A stretch of 64,000 bases of DNA, taken from positions 1-64,000 of the forward strand of contig NZ_AMRI01000003.1 of assembly GCF_000299915.1 (NCBI RefSeq), written 5' to 3'. This DNA comes from Gallaecimonas xiamenensis 3-C-1. Its GTDB lineage: Bacteria; Pseudomonadota; Gammaproteobacteria; Enterobacterales; Gallaecimonadaceae. Within the stretch, counting starts at the first letter, position 1, and the number at the start of each line of letters is the position of its first letter. The position numbers and the translations under genes are program-made. Below are positions 15,871 to 24,040 of the stretch, in pieces. The notes beneath the pieces were generated by a model. The model had not been told where the DNA came from and searched no databases. It saw only the letters and a program-made list of their open reading frames with translations.

Positions 15871-15878
15871 TGGTGCCT

Positions 15879-15906
15879 ATTATAGACGCAGTTTTGGCAC
15901 TGTGAA
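15879..15906 (-). promoter_or_regulatory. Predicted sigma70 promoter of the cellulose operon
   Basis: On the minus strand: TTCACA at 15906-15901 (5 of 6 to consensus), a 16-base spacer, and a perfect TATAAT at 15884-15879. It would give a 5' leader of about 130 bases before the first bcs gene. Confidence 0.6.
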
Positions 15907-15963
15907 CGTGCTTTACGTCAAAAAAATGGCGTTTTTTGGCCGGGTATGGACCCGGCCGGGAGA

Positions 15964-16842
15964 TCAGGAGGCTTGGGACAGGGCGGCGCGGCGCACCAGC
16001 CCCAGAGAGATGGCGATACCGGCCAGGATCACCAGGCCGCCGACCAGCATGGTCAGGGTCAGGTGTTCACCCAGGAAGAGGGCGCCCCAGAGATTGCCGA
16101 ACACCGGGATCAGGAAAGTCACCATGATGGCGTTGCTGGCCCCCACATGGGCGATAAGGCGGAAGAACAGCAGGTAGGCCAGGCCGGTACAGGCAATGCC
16201 CAAGGCCAGGGCGGCCAGCCAGGCCTGGTTGCTGATGGTCCCTTCTGGCCAGTAATAGCAGGCCAGAGGCAACAGCATCAGGGCGGCGGCAAACTGGCTA
16301 CCGACGGTGCTGACCAGGGGCGGCACCCCAGCCAGTTTGTGTTTGCTGTAGTTCGCGGCAAAGCCGTAGCTGAGGCTGGCCAGCAGGCAGGCCCCTATGG
16401 CCCAGAGGGCATCCACTGCCGACAGCTTGTGCCAAACCAGGATCACCACCCCGGCAAAACCCACCAATATCCCCACCAGCCTTTGCGGGCTCAGGCTTTC
16501 ACGCCACAGGGCAAAGGCCACCAGGGCTGTCCACAGGGGCGCCGTGGAATTGAGAATGGCGGTCAGGCCGGCGGTCAAAAACAGGGTGGCAAAGGCAAAG
16601 AGGGTAAAAGGCAGGGCCGAGTTGGCCAGGCCCACCACCGCCAGGGCGCGGGCATGGGTTTTCAGCTGCCCCAGTTGGCCCCTGGCCCACAGCAGAGGCA
16701 GCAGCACCAGGCCGGCGATGGCCACCCGCAGTTCAATCAGCGGTACCGGACCGAACTCCGGTGCCGAGACGCGCATAAACAGGAAGGATGCGCCCCAGAG
16801 CGCGGCCAGTAACAGCAGTTCGGGAAGGTAACGGCGTGGCAT
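15964..16842 (-). CDS. DMT superfamily (EamA) transporter
   Basis: 292 residues, ten hydrophobic segments, with the EamA signatures LLLLAALWGASFLFMRV at the N-terminus, AILNSTAPLWTALVAF ending the first half, and IPVFGNLWGALFLGEHLTL near the end of the second. It lies 66 bases downstream of the HutG-like gene in the same direction and is likely co-transcribed. A 9-bp hairpin spans its ribosome site and start codon (separate entry), suggesting translational control. Substrate unknown; the neighbour suggests an amino-acid-related metabolite, but this is inference. Confidence 0.85.
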   Translation of the reverse strand: MPRRYLPELLLLAALWGASFLFMRVSAPEFGPVPLIELRVAIAGLVLLPLLWARGQLGQLKTHARALAVVGLANSALPFTLFAFATLFLTAGLTAILNSTAPLWTALVAFALWRESLSPQRLVGILVGFAGVVILVWHKLSAVDALWAIGACLLASLSYGFAANYSKHKLAGVPPLVSTVGSQFAAALMLLPLACYYWPEGTISNQAWLAALALGIACTGLAYLLFFRLIAHVGASNAIMVTFLIPVFGNLWGALFLGEHLTLTMLVGGLVILAGIAISLGLVRRAALSQAS

Positions 16843-16867
16843 GGAGCCTCCTAGGTCAAGGCTCCAT
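16841..16867 (-). promoter_or_regulatory. Hairpin enclosing ribosome site and start codon of the EamA gene
   Basis: On the minus strand ATGGAGCCT, a 9-base loop, AGGCTCCAT: a perfect 9-bp stem whose 3' arm contains two of the three start-codon bases and half of the AGGAGG ribosome site, with the rest of the site in the loop. Folded mRNA would hide the start. Confidence 0.5.
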
Positions 16868-16908
16868 CATAACGGCGGTTCTGACCGTCGTCTCGCCAAT
16901 TTCGGACC

Positions 16909-17988
16909 TTAAATCCCAGTGCTGGCCTGGCCGTCAAAGGCGGTGACGAAGGCCAGCACCATGGCCGCCAGGGCCTGGCCACAGTCGGCCATGCCGAAGG
17001 CCTCGCCGGCCGGGTGGCGGGCCGGTGCCGCTTCGCAAAGGTGCAGGTAACGGGGCTTGAGGCGGCGGCTGGCCTGGTGGATTAGGTATTCCACGTCGGC
17101 CAGGGCCAGGCTGGTGTTGGTGTAGGCGCTGGCCGGCAGCAGGTTGATCACATCCATGTCCAGCTCCAGCCCGGCCGGGTAACCGCTCAGGCGGCCACAG
17201 AGCAGATCCAGGGCCTGGTCCAGGGTCAGGCTGCGCTGCACGAACAGCTCGGGGTAGGTGACGGTGCCAAAACCGGCCGCCTTCAAGGCCTGCTGGCTGG
17301 CGGCCGAATTCTTAAAGGGGTGCATGGCCAGCACCTGGTACTGGCCCAGGTAACCTTCGGCCTGGGCATAGCGAAAACCGTTGCCCGAATGGCGGCCTTC
17401 CATGGGGCGAAAATCGGCGTGGGGGTCCAGGTTCAGTACCCCAAGGCTATGGCCCAGGGCCTGGCTGACGCCCCTGATGATGGGGTAGGCATTGTTGTGG
17501 CCACCGCCGATAACGATGGGCACCAGGCCGGCCCTGGCAACGGCTTCGATAAGGGGAGCCAGGCGCCGGTCCACTTCCGCTACCAGTTCCCGTAGCTGGG
17601 CCAGTTGTTCTGGCCGCTGGTTGGACAGGGCCGCGCCCTGGGTTTGCAGATCATTCAGCTCAAGTTCGCCGAGCAGTAGCAGACTGTGGGTGGGAAAGTC
17701 CGGGTGGCTTTGCAGGTTCAAGAACCGGCTTAAAAAGGCCTGCCAGCCCAGTTCGGCGCCGCCTTTACCCAGGTTGGCCTTGGGGCCCAGGTCTTCCGGC
17801 ACCCCCAACAGGGCGAAGCGGGCCCCCAGGCGTTTGGCCTGATCCAGCCGCTGGGCCAGGTCGTTCCCCTGGGGCAGCAAGGTCAGGGCTTCACCTATCT
17901 TGGTTTCCAGGGGCCTGTGGCTGACCAGGCGGGCAACGTCGGAATGGGTGTAGACCTTGAGTGTCATCGCATCTTTGCTTTGTTTCAT
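16909..17988 (-). CDS. Formimidoylglutamase / ureohydrolase family protein (HutG-like)
   Basis: 359 residues of the arginase-agmatinase-formimidoylglutamase fold. Metal-ligand motifs are visible but shifted from classical arginase: VIGGGHNNAYP (about 163; GGDHS in arginase), NLDPHADFRP (about 188) and GLELDMDVINLLPA (about 278). GGGHNNAYP and DPHADFRPMEG are found in the HutG-like group that acts on N-formimidoyl-glutamate in histidine degradation, but other ureohydrolases of this divergent branch are not well characterised. The start at 17988 (MKQSKDAM) or 17967 (MTLKVY) is open, with no strong ribosome site at either. The EamA gene follows in the same operon. It lies 17 kb from hutI, so the hut genes are dispersed. 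Confidence 0.7.
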   Translation of the reverse strand: MKQSKDAMTLKVYTHSDVARLVSHRPLETKIGEALTLLPQGNDLAQRLDQAKRLGARFALLGVPEDLGPKANLGKGGAELGWQAFLSRFLNLQSHPDFPTHSLLLLGELELNDLQTQGAALSNQRPEQLAQLRELVAEVDRRLAPLIEAVARAGLVPIVIGGGHNNAYPIIRGVSQALGHSLGVLNLDPHADFRPMEGRHSGNGFRYAQAEGYLGQYQVLAMHPFKNSAASQQALKAAGFGTVTYPELFVQRSLTLDQALDLLCGRLSGYPAGLELDMDVINLLPASAYTNTSLALADVEYLIHQASRRLKPRYLHLCEAAPARHPAGEAFGMADCGQALAAMVLAFVTAFDGQASTGI

Positions 17989-18004
17989 GTGGTGGACGTT
18001 ACGT

Positions 18005-18091
18005 TACAATAGTTTCGGGTGCCTTTCCTCAAGTGGTCATGGTAGTGGCACTTGAGAAATGCACCCGCAAGGCGCAGGCCTTAGAGCCTGC
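18005..18091 (+). promoter_or_regulatory. zapB leader: -10 element and two strong stem-loops
   Basis: TACAAT at 18005-18010 is a plausible -10 box (the -35 is weak). The transcript would then begin near 18017, at the foot of a long stem: GGGTGC 18017-18022 with GCACCC 18061-18066 and CTCAAGTG 18028-18035 with CACTTGAG 18049-18056, a TTT/AAA bridge, and a 13-base loop. A second hairpin follows directly: GCAGGC 18074-18079 with GCCTGC 18086-18091. zapB starts at 18122, so both lie in its 5' leader or form a separate small RNA. Confidence 0.5.
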
Positions 18092-18121
18092 CGTGCGCCA
18101 ATACTGATTTTAGGGGAAACC

Positions 18122-18352
18122 ATGTCGTTGGAATTGTTGGAAAAACTGGAAGCCAAAGTACAGGCCGCCGTAGATACAATCGGTCTGTTGCAGATGGAAC
18201 TGGAAGAAGTGCGTAACGAGAAGGCCCAGTATGCCAGCAGGGCCGAGGCGTTGAGCCAGGAAAACACTCGTCTCAAGGGTGAACTGGAAACAGTCCAGGT
18301 CCGCATCAATGCGGTGCTGGGCAAAATCGCCCAAGTGGACGAGCTTATCTGA
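18122..18352 (+). CDS. zapB: Cell division protein ZapB
   Basis: 76 residues, a continuous coiled coil beginning [18 protein letters not shown], then [12 protein letters not shown], nearly the same as E. coli ZapB (81 aa). ZapB joins ZapA at the Z-ring and links it to MatP and the chromosome terminus. The ATG at 18122 is chosen because AGGGGAA lies 6 bases upstream and the family begins with MS-x-E-x-LEKLE; a longer frame upstream lacks homology. It is a single-gene transcript with a structured leader and its own terminator. Confidence 0.95.
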   Translation: MSLELLEKLEAKVQAAVDTIGLLQMELEEVRNEKAQYASRAEALSQENTRLKGELETVQVRINAVLGKIAQVDELI

Positions 18353-18355
18353 GAC

Positions 18356-18380
18356 AAACCCGGCTTAGGCCGGGTTTTCT
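18356..18380 (+). terminator. zapB terminator
   Basis: AACCCGGC, TTAG loop, GCCGGGTT, then TT-C-TT; 4 bases after the stop. Confidence 0.8.
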
Positions 18381-18536
18381 TCAGTATCTTGTCGGTATCA
18401 GGCCGGCAACGTCGGCTAACCTTCCCATTCTCTTCGGCTTCTTCGCCAAGGCCTGTCAAAGCGCTCTGAACTGCCACCTCTGTGTCAGTGCATATGTCTG
18501 AAATCACCGGAACTTTGCTGAGATAAGACCAGTATT

Positions 18537-18567
18537 TTGCTGTCTTTTCCTATTGACTCTATATAAT
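18537..18567 (+). promoter_or_regulatory. Predicted promoter of aroQ-accB-accC; otherwise gene-free leader
   Basis: TTGCTG at 18537-18542 with TATATA at 18560-18565 (17-base spacer), overlapping a perfect TATAAT at 18562-18567. The gene-free stretch 18381-18660 holds this promoter and a leader of nearly 90 bases before aroQ; I see no other structure in it. Confidence 0.55.
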
Positions 18568-18660
18568 GCCTTGGAAGTGGGTCATGACGGCCCAGCTGGT
18601 CGGATCTCTAAGAGTTTCCGAACTTTTCCCGGACAGTTCACGGCAAAATTCCGGAAGATT

Positions 18661-19113
18661 ATGGCAAATCCCACAGTACTGCTCATCAATGGCCCTAATC
18701 TTAACCTTCTCGGCAAGCGTGAGCCGGAGGTTTACGGGCACCAAACCCTGGCCGACATAGTGCAAGGCCTGGAACAGCAAGCCACCCGGCTAGGCATTTC
18801 CCTGCAGCACGTCCAGAGCAATGCCGAACATCAGTTGATTGACGCTATCCACAACGCCATGGGCAAGGTGGATTTCATCATCATCAACCCGGCTGCCTTC
18901 ACCCACAGCTCCGTTGCCTTAAGGGACGCCCTGTTGGGGGTCGCCATTCCCTTTATTGAAGTGCATCTGTCCAACGTGCATGCCCGCGAACCCTTTCGCC
19001 ATCATTCCTACCTGGCCGACAAGGCGGTGGGGGTGATCTGCGGCCTGGGAGCCCAGGGTTACCAATTCGCATTGGAAGCGGCTGCCAAGCGGCTTTCAGT
19101 CAATATCAACTAA
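18661..19113 (+). CDS. aroQ: Type II 3-dehydroquinate dehydratase
   Basis: 150 residues, the usual length. Starts [20 protein letters not shown]; the catalytic tyrosine follows in [23 protein letters not shown] carries the conserved Asn and His, and [17 protein letters not shown] is the family signature. It dehydrates 3-dehydroquinate to 3-dehydroshikimate in the shikimate pathway in the cytoplasm, as a dodecamer. GGAAG precedes the ATG by 5 bases. It is followed 24 bases later by accB, the widespread aroQ-accB-accC arrangement of gammaproteobacteria. Confidence 0.97.
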   Translation: MANPTVLLINGPNLNLLGKREPEVYGHQTLADIVQGLEQQATRLGISLQHVQSNAEHQLIDAIHNAMGKVDFIIINPAAFTHSSVALRDALLGVAIPFIEVHLSNVHAREPFRHHSYLADKAVGVICGLGAQGYQFALEAAAKRLSVNIN

Positions 19114-19137
19114 GCAGAAAATTAGAGAAGCCTTTTT

Positions 19138-19599
19138 ATGGATATTCGTAAAATCAAGAAGCTGATCGAACTGGTGGAAGAGTCCGGTATCAACGAGCTG
19201 GAAATCACCGAAGGTGAAGAGTCCGTCCGCATCAGCCGTGGTGGCAGCGCCCCCATGATGCCCATGCAATACAGCGTGGCCCCGCAAATGGCGGCCCCTG
19301 CTGCTGCGCCGGCAGCCGCTCCTGCAGCCGCCCCCGCAGCACCGGCTGCCAAGCCGGAGATCAGTGGCCAGGTACAGAAGTCTCCCATGGTGGGCACCTT
19401 CTACCGCTCCTCCAGCCCGGGCGCCAAAGCCTTTGCCGAAGTGGGCCAGCAGGTCAATAAAGGCGACACCCTGTGCATCATCGAAGCCATGAAGATGATG
19501 AACCAGATCGAAGCCGAAGTGTCCGGCACCATCAAAGCCATCCTGGTGGAGAACGGTGAGCCCGTCGAATTCGACGAGCCCCTGTTTATCATCGAATAA
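19138..19599 (+). CDS. accB: Biotin carboxyl carrier protein of acetyl-CoA carboxylase
   Basis: 153 residues. N-terminal part [20 protein letters not shown], a flexible Ala/Pro linker (about 52-75, repeats of AAP), and a C-terminal biotinyl domain with the [13 protein letters not shown] motif; Lys119 is the biotinylation site. It carries CO2 between biotin carboxylase and carboxyltransferase in the first step of fatty acid synthesis. accC starts 10 bases downstream, so the two are co-translated in balanced amounts. Confidence 0.97.
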   Translation: MDIRKIKKLIELVEESGINELEITEGEESVRISRGGSAPMMPMQYSVAPQMAAPAAAPAAAPAAAPAAPAAKPEISGQVQKSPMVGTFYRSSSPGAKAFAEVGQQVNKGDTLCIIEAMKMMNQIEAEVSGTIKAILVENGEPVEFDEPLFIIE

Positions 19600-19609
19600 G
19601 GACAGCCCC

Positions 19610-20965
19610 ATGTTGGATAAAGTGGTTATTGCCAACCGTGGTGAGATAGCGCTGCGCATACTGCGCGCCTGCCGCGAGATGGGCATCAAGACCGTCGCAG
19701 TGCACTCCACTGCCGACCGGGATCTCAAGCATGTGCTGCTGGCAGACGAAAGCATCTGCATCGGGCCGGCCCCGTCGCCCCAGAGCTACCTGAACATTCC
19801 GGCCATCATCGCCGCCGCCGAAGTCACCAATGCCGTGGCCATCCACCCCGGCTATGGCTTTTTGGCCGAGAACGCCGACTTCGCCGAGCAGGTGGAAAGA
19901 AGCGATTTCATCTTCATTGGCCCCAAAGCCGACACCATCCGCCTGATGGGTGACAAGGTGTCTGCCATCTCCGCCATGAAGAAAGCCGGCGTACCCTGCG
20001 TACCGGGTTCCGACGGCACCCTGACCGACGACGAAGCCCGCAACAAGGCCATTGCCAAGCGCATCGGCTACCCGGTGATCGTCAAGGCCTCCGGCGGCGG
20101 CGGTGGCCGTGGCATGCGCGTGGTGCGCAGTGAAGCTGAACTGGTCAGCGCCATTGCCACCACCCAGGCCGAAGCCAAGGCCGCCTTCGGCAACCCGGAA
20201 GTCTATATGGAGAAGTTCCTCGAGAACCCGCGCCATATCGAGATCCAGGTGCTGGCCGACGGCCAGGGTAACGCCATCCACCTGGGTGAGCGCGACTGCT
20301 CCATGCAGCGCCGCCACCAGAAAGTGGTGGAAGAGGCGCCGGCTCCCGGCATCACCGAGTCCATGCGTAAGGCCATCGGCGAACGTTGTGCCCGTGCCTG
20401 TGTGGAGATCGGCTACCGTGGCGCCGGTACCTTCGAGTTCCTCTATGAGAACGGCGAGTTCTATTTCATCGAGATGAACACCCGTATCCAGGTGGAGCAC
20501 CCGGTTACCGAGATGGTCACAGGTGTGGATCTGATCAAGGAGCAGCTGCGCATCGCCGCCGGCCAGCCCCTGTCCATCAGCCAGGCCGACGTGGTTATTC
20601 GTGGCCATGCCATCGAATGCCGTATCAACGCCGAAGATCCGCGCACCTTTATCCCCAGCCCCGGCAAGATCACCCGTTTCCATTCCCCGGGTGGCCTGGG
20701 TGTGCGCTGGGACAGCCACATCTACGCCGAGTACAAGGTGCCGCCGAACTACGATTCGATGATCGGCAAACTGATCTGCTACGGCGAGAACCGCGACGTG
20801 GCTATCGCCCGCATGCAGAACGCCCTGCATGAGCTGGTGGTGGACGGTATCAAGACCAACACCGAGCTGCACAAGCTGATCATGAAAGACGAGAACTTCT
20901 ACAACGGTGGTACCAACATCCACTACCTGGAGAAGAAGCTCAAAGCCCTGGAAGGGCAAGGCTGA
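19610..20965 (+). CDS. accC: Biotin carboxylase subunit of acetyl-CoA carboxylase
   Basis: 451 residues (E. coli 449). Starts [20 protein letters not shown]; the glycine-rich ATP-grasp loop is [14 protein letters not shown], and [18 protein letters not shown] is the carboxylase signature. It makes carboxybiotin on AccB from bicarbonate and ATP. The start at 19610 fits the family; the same frame is open upstream into accB but without likeness. The operon ends with a strong hairpin at 20982. Confidence 0.98.
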   Translation: MLDKVVIANRGEIALRILRACREMGIKTVAVHSTADRDLKHVLLADESICIGPAPSPQSYLNIPAIIAAAEVTNAVAIHPGYGFLAENADFAEQVERSDFIFIGPKADTIRLMGDKVSAISAMKKAGVPCVPGSDGTLTDDEARNKAIAKRIGYPVIVKASGGGGGRGMRVVRSEAELVSAIATTQAEAKAAFGNPEVYMEKFLENPRHIEIQVLADGQGNAIHLGERDCSMQRRHQKVVEEAPAPGITESMRKAIGERCARACVEIGYRGAGTFEFLYENGEFYFIEMNTRIQVEHPVTEMVTGVDLIKEQLRIAAGQPLSISQADVVIRGHAIECRINAEDPRTFIPSPGKITRFHSPGGLGVRWDSHIYAEYKVPPNYDSMIGKLICYGENRDVAIARMQNALHELVVDGIKTNTELHKLIMKDENFYNGGTNIHYLEKKLKALEGQG

Positions 20966-20981
20966 CAGGCCAACCAGTAAG

Positions 20982-21006
20982 ACGCCGGCGATAGCCGGCG
21001 TTTTCT
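20982..21006 (+). terminator. aroQ-accBC terminator
   Basis: ACGCCGGC, GATA loop, GCCGGCGT, then TTT-C-TTTT. Confidence 0.8.
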
Positions 21007-21055
21007 TTTGATTAACAACGGAATAAGGTATTGGCCATTCAATAAGGAGATCTCG

Positions 21056-23053
21056 ATGGCTGACCAACCCCTGGTGTCGCCCGAACGTAACTTGCAGGAG
21101 CTGACCGTCAAGGCCCTGCTGCTGGGCGCCTTTCTTTCCGCCGTACTGGCCGCCGCCAACGCCTACATAGGGCTGCTGGTGGGGCTGACCGTCTCGGCAT
21201 CTATTCCCGCCGCTGCCACCTCCATGGGCTTGCTGCGGCTGTTCCGCCGCTCCAGCATTCTGGAAAACAACATGGTGCAGACCGCCGCCTCCGCCGGCGA
21301 GTCCCTGGCGGCCGGTATTATCTTTACCCTGCCGGCGCTGGTGATGATGAAGGCCTGGGCTGGTTACGAATGGGGGCCCATGGTCACTATCGCCATCCTC
21401 GGCGGCGTGCTGGGGGTAGCCTTTACCATACCCCTGCGCCGGGCGCTGATCGTGGAGGCCAAGCTGGCCTTCCCGGAAGGGGTGGCCACAGCCCAGGTGT
21501 TGAAAACCGGCGGCATCGAAACCGACAAGGATCACCCGGAATGGAAACCAAGCCCGGAAGCCAAGCAAGGCTTTAAGAGCCTGTTGCAGGCGGCCGGCAT
21601 TGGCGGCGCCATCAAACTGTTGGAAGCAGGCCTTGGGGTGTTGTCCGGCGGCGTTGCCGCCACCAAGAGCTTCTTTGCCGGCAAGTGGCTGTTCACCGGT
21701 GATATCACCCTGAGCCCGGCACTGCTGGGGGTGGGGTATATCGTCGGCCTTAACATCGCCACCCTGGTGTTTATGGGCGGGGTGATCGGCACCCTGATCG
21801 GCGTGCCCCTGAACTGGGCTCTTAACGGCGACGAGCTGGCACAACTGGCCGGGGTCAGCAGTGCCATGGCCGATTGGAGCGCCCAGGACTGGGAAGCCCT
21901 GGCCGGTGCTTCCTGGCAGCAATGCCGCCGGATCGGCGTCGGTGCCATGATGGTGGGTGGCCTTTGGTCCCTTATTACCCTGGCCAAACCCCTGTGGCAG
22001 GGGGTGAAAGCCTCCCTGCATGCCTATCGCGAGTCCAAGACCAATGCCGGCAAGGTGCTGCGCACCGAGTTCGACATTCCCATCCCCTATGTGGGGCTGA
22101 TGATACTGGTGTCCGTTATCCCCCTGTACTTCCTGTTCCTCAACGCCCTTGGTGAGTACAGCGAGCGTTACTGGATAGCGGCGGTGATGACGGTACTGAT
22201 GCTGGTGTTCGGCTTCGTGTTTGCCTCGGTGGCCGGCTACATGGCCGGTCTGGTGGGCTCCTCCAACAACCCCATCAGCGGCGTGACCATCGCTACCGTT
22301 ATCGTCTCGGCGCTGATTTTGCTGCAACTGATGGGCAACGAAGGCCTGGCCGGAACCCTGGGACCCATAGCGGTGATTTACCTGGCCGGCATGATCTGTT
22401 CGGCGGCGGCCATCGCCGGTGACAACATGCAGGATCTCAAGTGTGGCCATATGGTAGGCGCCACTCCCTGGCGCCAGCAGGTGTTCCAGGTGGTCGGTGT
22501 GGCAGCTGCCGCTGCGGCCATTCCCTGGGTGCTGGATATCCTGGACCGAGGCTACGGCATAGGCCGGCCCAGCCCGGTCAACCCCGACGCCACCCCCCTG
22601 TCTGCGCCCCAGGCCGGGTTGATGCGTGACCTTTCCACCGGCATCTTCGGTGCCGGCATCGAGTGGACCTACATCTACATCGGCTTTGCCCTGGCGGTGG
22701 TGCTGATCATCCTCGATGAAATCCAGAAAAAGCGCGGCGCCAGCTTCCGCTTCCCGGTACTGGCGGTGGCGGTGGGGGTATACCTGCCCCTGGGCCTGTC
22801 GGTGCCGATTTTCCTGGGCGGCCTGTTGGCTCACTGGCAACAGAAGAAGCGCGGCACCCATGAAGCCGAAGGTAAGGGCCTGTTGCTGGCCTCTGGCCTT
22901 ATCACGGGTGAAGCCCTGATGGGGGTGGTGGTGGCCATACTGGCGGTCAGCCTGCCCGGCCAGGTGCCCTACCTGCAAGGCTTTGCCCTGGCCCCCTGGC
23001 TTGGCAGCGCCGGCCTGTTGTTCTGCCTCTGGTATCTGGCCAAGAAGAGCTGA
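21056..23053 (+). CDS. OPT family oligopeptide/metal-complex transporter
   Basis: 665 residues with about 14-16 membrane segments. The N-terminal RNLQELTVKALLLGAFLSAV then LAAANAYIGLLVGLTVSASIP, and EAKLAFPEGVATAQVLKTG, are hallmarks of bacterial OPT (oligopeptide transporter / YS-like) proteins. A later SSNNPISGVTIATVIVSAL is also typical. They use proton symport for peptides or metal chelates; the bacterial group is little studied, so substrate is open. ATG at 21056 with AAGGAGA 6 bases upstream. It is a single gene between two terminators. Confidence 0.88.
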   Translation: MADQPLVSPERNLQELTVKALLLGAFLSAVLAAANAYIGLLVGLTVSASIPAAATSMGLLRLFRRSSILENNMVQTAASAGESLAAGIIFTLPALVMMKAWAGYEWGPMVTIAILGGVLGVAFTIPLRRALIVEAKLAFPEGVATAQVLKTGGIETDKDHPEWKPSPEAKQGFKSLLQAAGIGGAIKLLEAGLGVLSGGVAATKSFFAGKWLFTGDITLSPALLGVGYIVGLNIATLVFMGGVIGTLIGVPLNWALNGDELAQLAGVSSAMADWSAQDWEALAGASWQQCRRIGVGAMMVGGLWSLITLAKPLWQGVKASLHAYRESKTNAGKVLRTEFDIPIPYVGLMILVSVIPLYFLFLNALGEYSERYWIAAVMTVLMLVFGFVFASVAGYMAGLVGSSNNPISGVTIATVIVSALILLQLMGNEGLAGTLGPIAVIYLAGMICSAAAIAGDNMQDLKCGHMVGATPWRQQVFQVVGVAAAAAAIPWVLDILDRGYGIGRPSPVNPDATPLSAPQAGLMRDLSTGIFGAGIEWTYIYIGFALAVVLIILDEIQKKRGASFRFPVLAVAVGVYLPLGLSVPIFLGGLLAHWQQKKRGTHEAEGKGLLLASGLITGEALMGVVVAILAVSLPGQVPYLQGFALAPWLGSAGLLFCLWYLAKKS

Positions 23054-23080
23054 AAAAAGCCGCCCTCGGGGCGGCTTTTT
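23054..23080. terminator. Bidirectional terminator
   Basis: AAAAAGCCGCC, CTCGG loop, GGCGGCTTTTT. Shared by the OPT gene and the convergent unknown gene ending at 23080. Confidence 0.85.
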
Positions 23081-23553
23081 CATTGCCCTTCTTCCGGTGG
23101 CGGCTCGGTGCGGTGGAAGACGGTGCCGATAAACCCCTGGTTCATCCGTTGCAGGACGAAGTAGTGGTCTTTGTCCAGCATCAGTATGTAGGGCAGGCGC
23201 AAACTGTAGTCGACCCGGTATTCGGCATCGGCTGGGGGATTTTCCAGGCTAAAGAGGTTGCGGCCGGTGTCCGGGGTTTTGCCCAGATACAACAGATCCA
23301 TGTCCAGGTTACCCAGGGACTGGCCCTGCTGGTCCCTGAAGGAGGCCTTGGCCAGGATGTGCTTGCCCTGGGTATGGAGCCGGTAGTCCATACGCACCTG
23401 CTGTTTGTCCACCTGCTGGTAGTAGGTACCCTGCCAATGGCCTTCGATAAGCCACAGGGGGCGTAGCTGGGCCAGCAGGCGCCCGGCCAGGAAGGCACCA
23501 ATCAAAATCACTGCCGCCACCGTCAGGGCAGTGGCAAATCTTGGCATTGCCAT
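23080..23553 (-). CDS. Membrane-anchored protein of unknown function
   Basis: 157 residues from the ATG at 23553 (GGAGG 4 bases upstream; an ATG 6 bases later is an alternative). One N-terminal anchor, FATALTVAAVILIGAFLAGR, then a soluble domain likely in the periplasm: LIEGHWQGTYYQQVD, LGNLDMDLLYLGK and YILMLDKDHYFVLQRMNQGF look like beta-strand-rich segments. It overlaps the end of the upstream gene by about 31 bases, so the two form a coupled pair. The anchor-plus-periplasmic layout recalls ToxS-type partners, but I see no sequence match. Function unknown. Confidence 0.6.
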   Translation of the reverse strand: MAMPRFATALTVAAVILIGAFLAGRLLAQLRPLWLIEGHWQGTYYQQVDKQQVRMDYRLHTQGKHILAKASFRDQQGQSLGNLDMDLLYLGKTPDTGRNLFSLENPPADAEYRVDYSLRLPYILMLDKDHYFVLQRMNQGFIGTVFHRTEPPPEEGQ

Positions 23554-23918
23554 CCGTCCTCCAGGGGGGTGCAGGCCACCCATTGTTCGTCAAAAAACGC
23601 CACTATGCTGCCGGGGGGAAGGCCTTGGCTGGCGTTCACTACTGCCGGGCTTGGCAGTTGGGTGTAGAGCAATTGGCCCTGGCGGGCGGCGCTGTGGTCT
23701 ATGGCCAGGCTATAGCGATTGAAGGCATAGCAGAACAGGGCCAGGGCAGCGATCAACAACGCCAGCCAATACAGCAACAGGTGCCACCGAAAGGGGCGGC
23801 GCTGGGGTCGATACAGCTCACCAAGGAAGGCCAGTTCCTCATCGCTCAGTATCTGGTCGGCGGCGTGGGGGTCGCTGATGTCAATCTCCTCAGAATGCAG
23901 CTCAAGCTGCCACGGCAA
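23523..23918 (-). CDS. Single-pass membrane protein of unknown function, partner of the next gene
   Basis: 131 residues from a TTG at 23918; there is no clear ribosome site, so the start is uncertain. An acidic cytoplasmic N-terminus (SEEIDISDPHAADQILSDEE) precedes a membrane segment at about 45-65 (LLLYWLALLIAALALFCYAF), then a periplasmic part with a cysteine pair (WVACTPLEDGWQCQDL). It is coupled by overlap to the downstream membrane protein. No helix-turn-helix is visible, so it is not a ToxR-type regulator. Family not recognised. Confidence 0.55.
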   Translation of the reverse strand: MPWQLELHSEEIDISDPHAADQILSDEELAFLGELYRPQRRPFRWHLLLYWLALLIAALALFCYAFNRYSLAIDHSAARQGQLLYTQLPSPAVVNASQGLPPGSIVAFFDEQWVACTPLEDGWQCQDLPLP

Positions 23919-23996
23919 CGCAAAACAGGAGATGACTGAATTTTAGGCAAATTAGCCTTAGCTTGCGTAAAAGTGCAGCCATTGTGCAAAAGGCAC

Positions 23997-24020
23997 AAAA
24001 AAGGCAGCCCGGAGGCTGCC
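23997..24020 (-). terminator. Terminator of the PKD-domain subtilase
   Basis: On the minus strand GGCAGCC, TCCG loop, GGCTGCC, then TTTTTT. Confidence 0.8.
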
Positions 24021-24040
24021 AGTAACGAGGATGGAACAGG

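Noticed and set aside
15938-15957. GGCCGGGT-ATGG-ACCCGGCC hairpin past the EamA gene as its terminator
   Set aside because: On the minus strand the hairpin is followed by A residues, not T; a T7 run lies 12 bases further on. Not a clean intrinsic terminator.
16909-17988. Agmatinase or arginase
   Set aside because: The first metal motif is GGGHNN and not GGDHS, and the DPHADFRPMEG segment fits the HutG-like branch better; kept as HutG-like only.
19589-23083. A minus-strand open frame of 1164 codons opposite accC and the OPT gene
   Set aside because: It is the mirror of two well-recognised genes in GC-rich DNA; composition is His/Gly/Gln-rich without domains, and there is no ribosome site. 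The same applies to long antisense frames opposite bcsAB, bcsC, the chemoreceptor, metL and metE.
23080-23918. ToxR/ToxS-like regulator pair
   Set aside because: The upstream protein has no winged-helix DNA-binding domain and the downstream one shows no ToxS sequence match.
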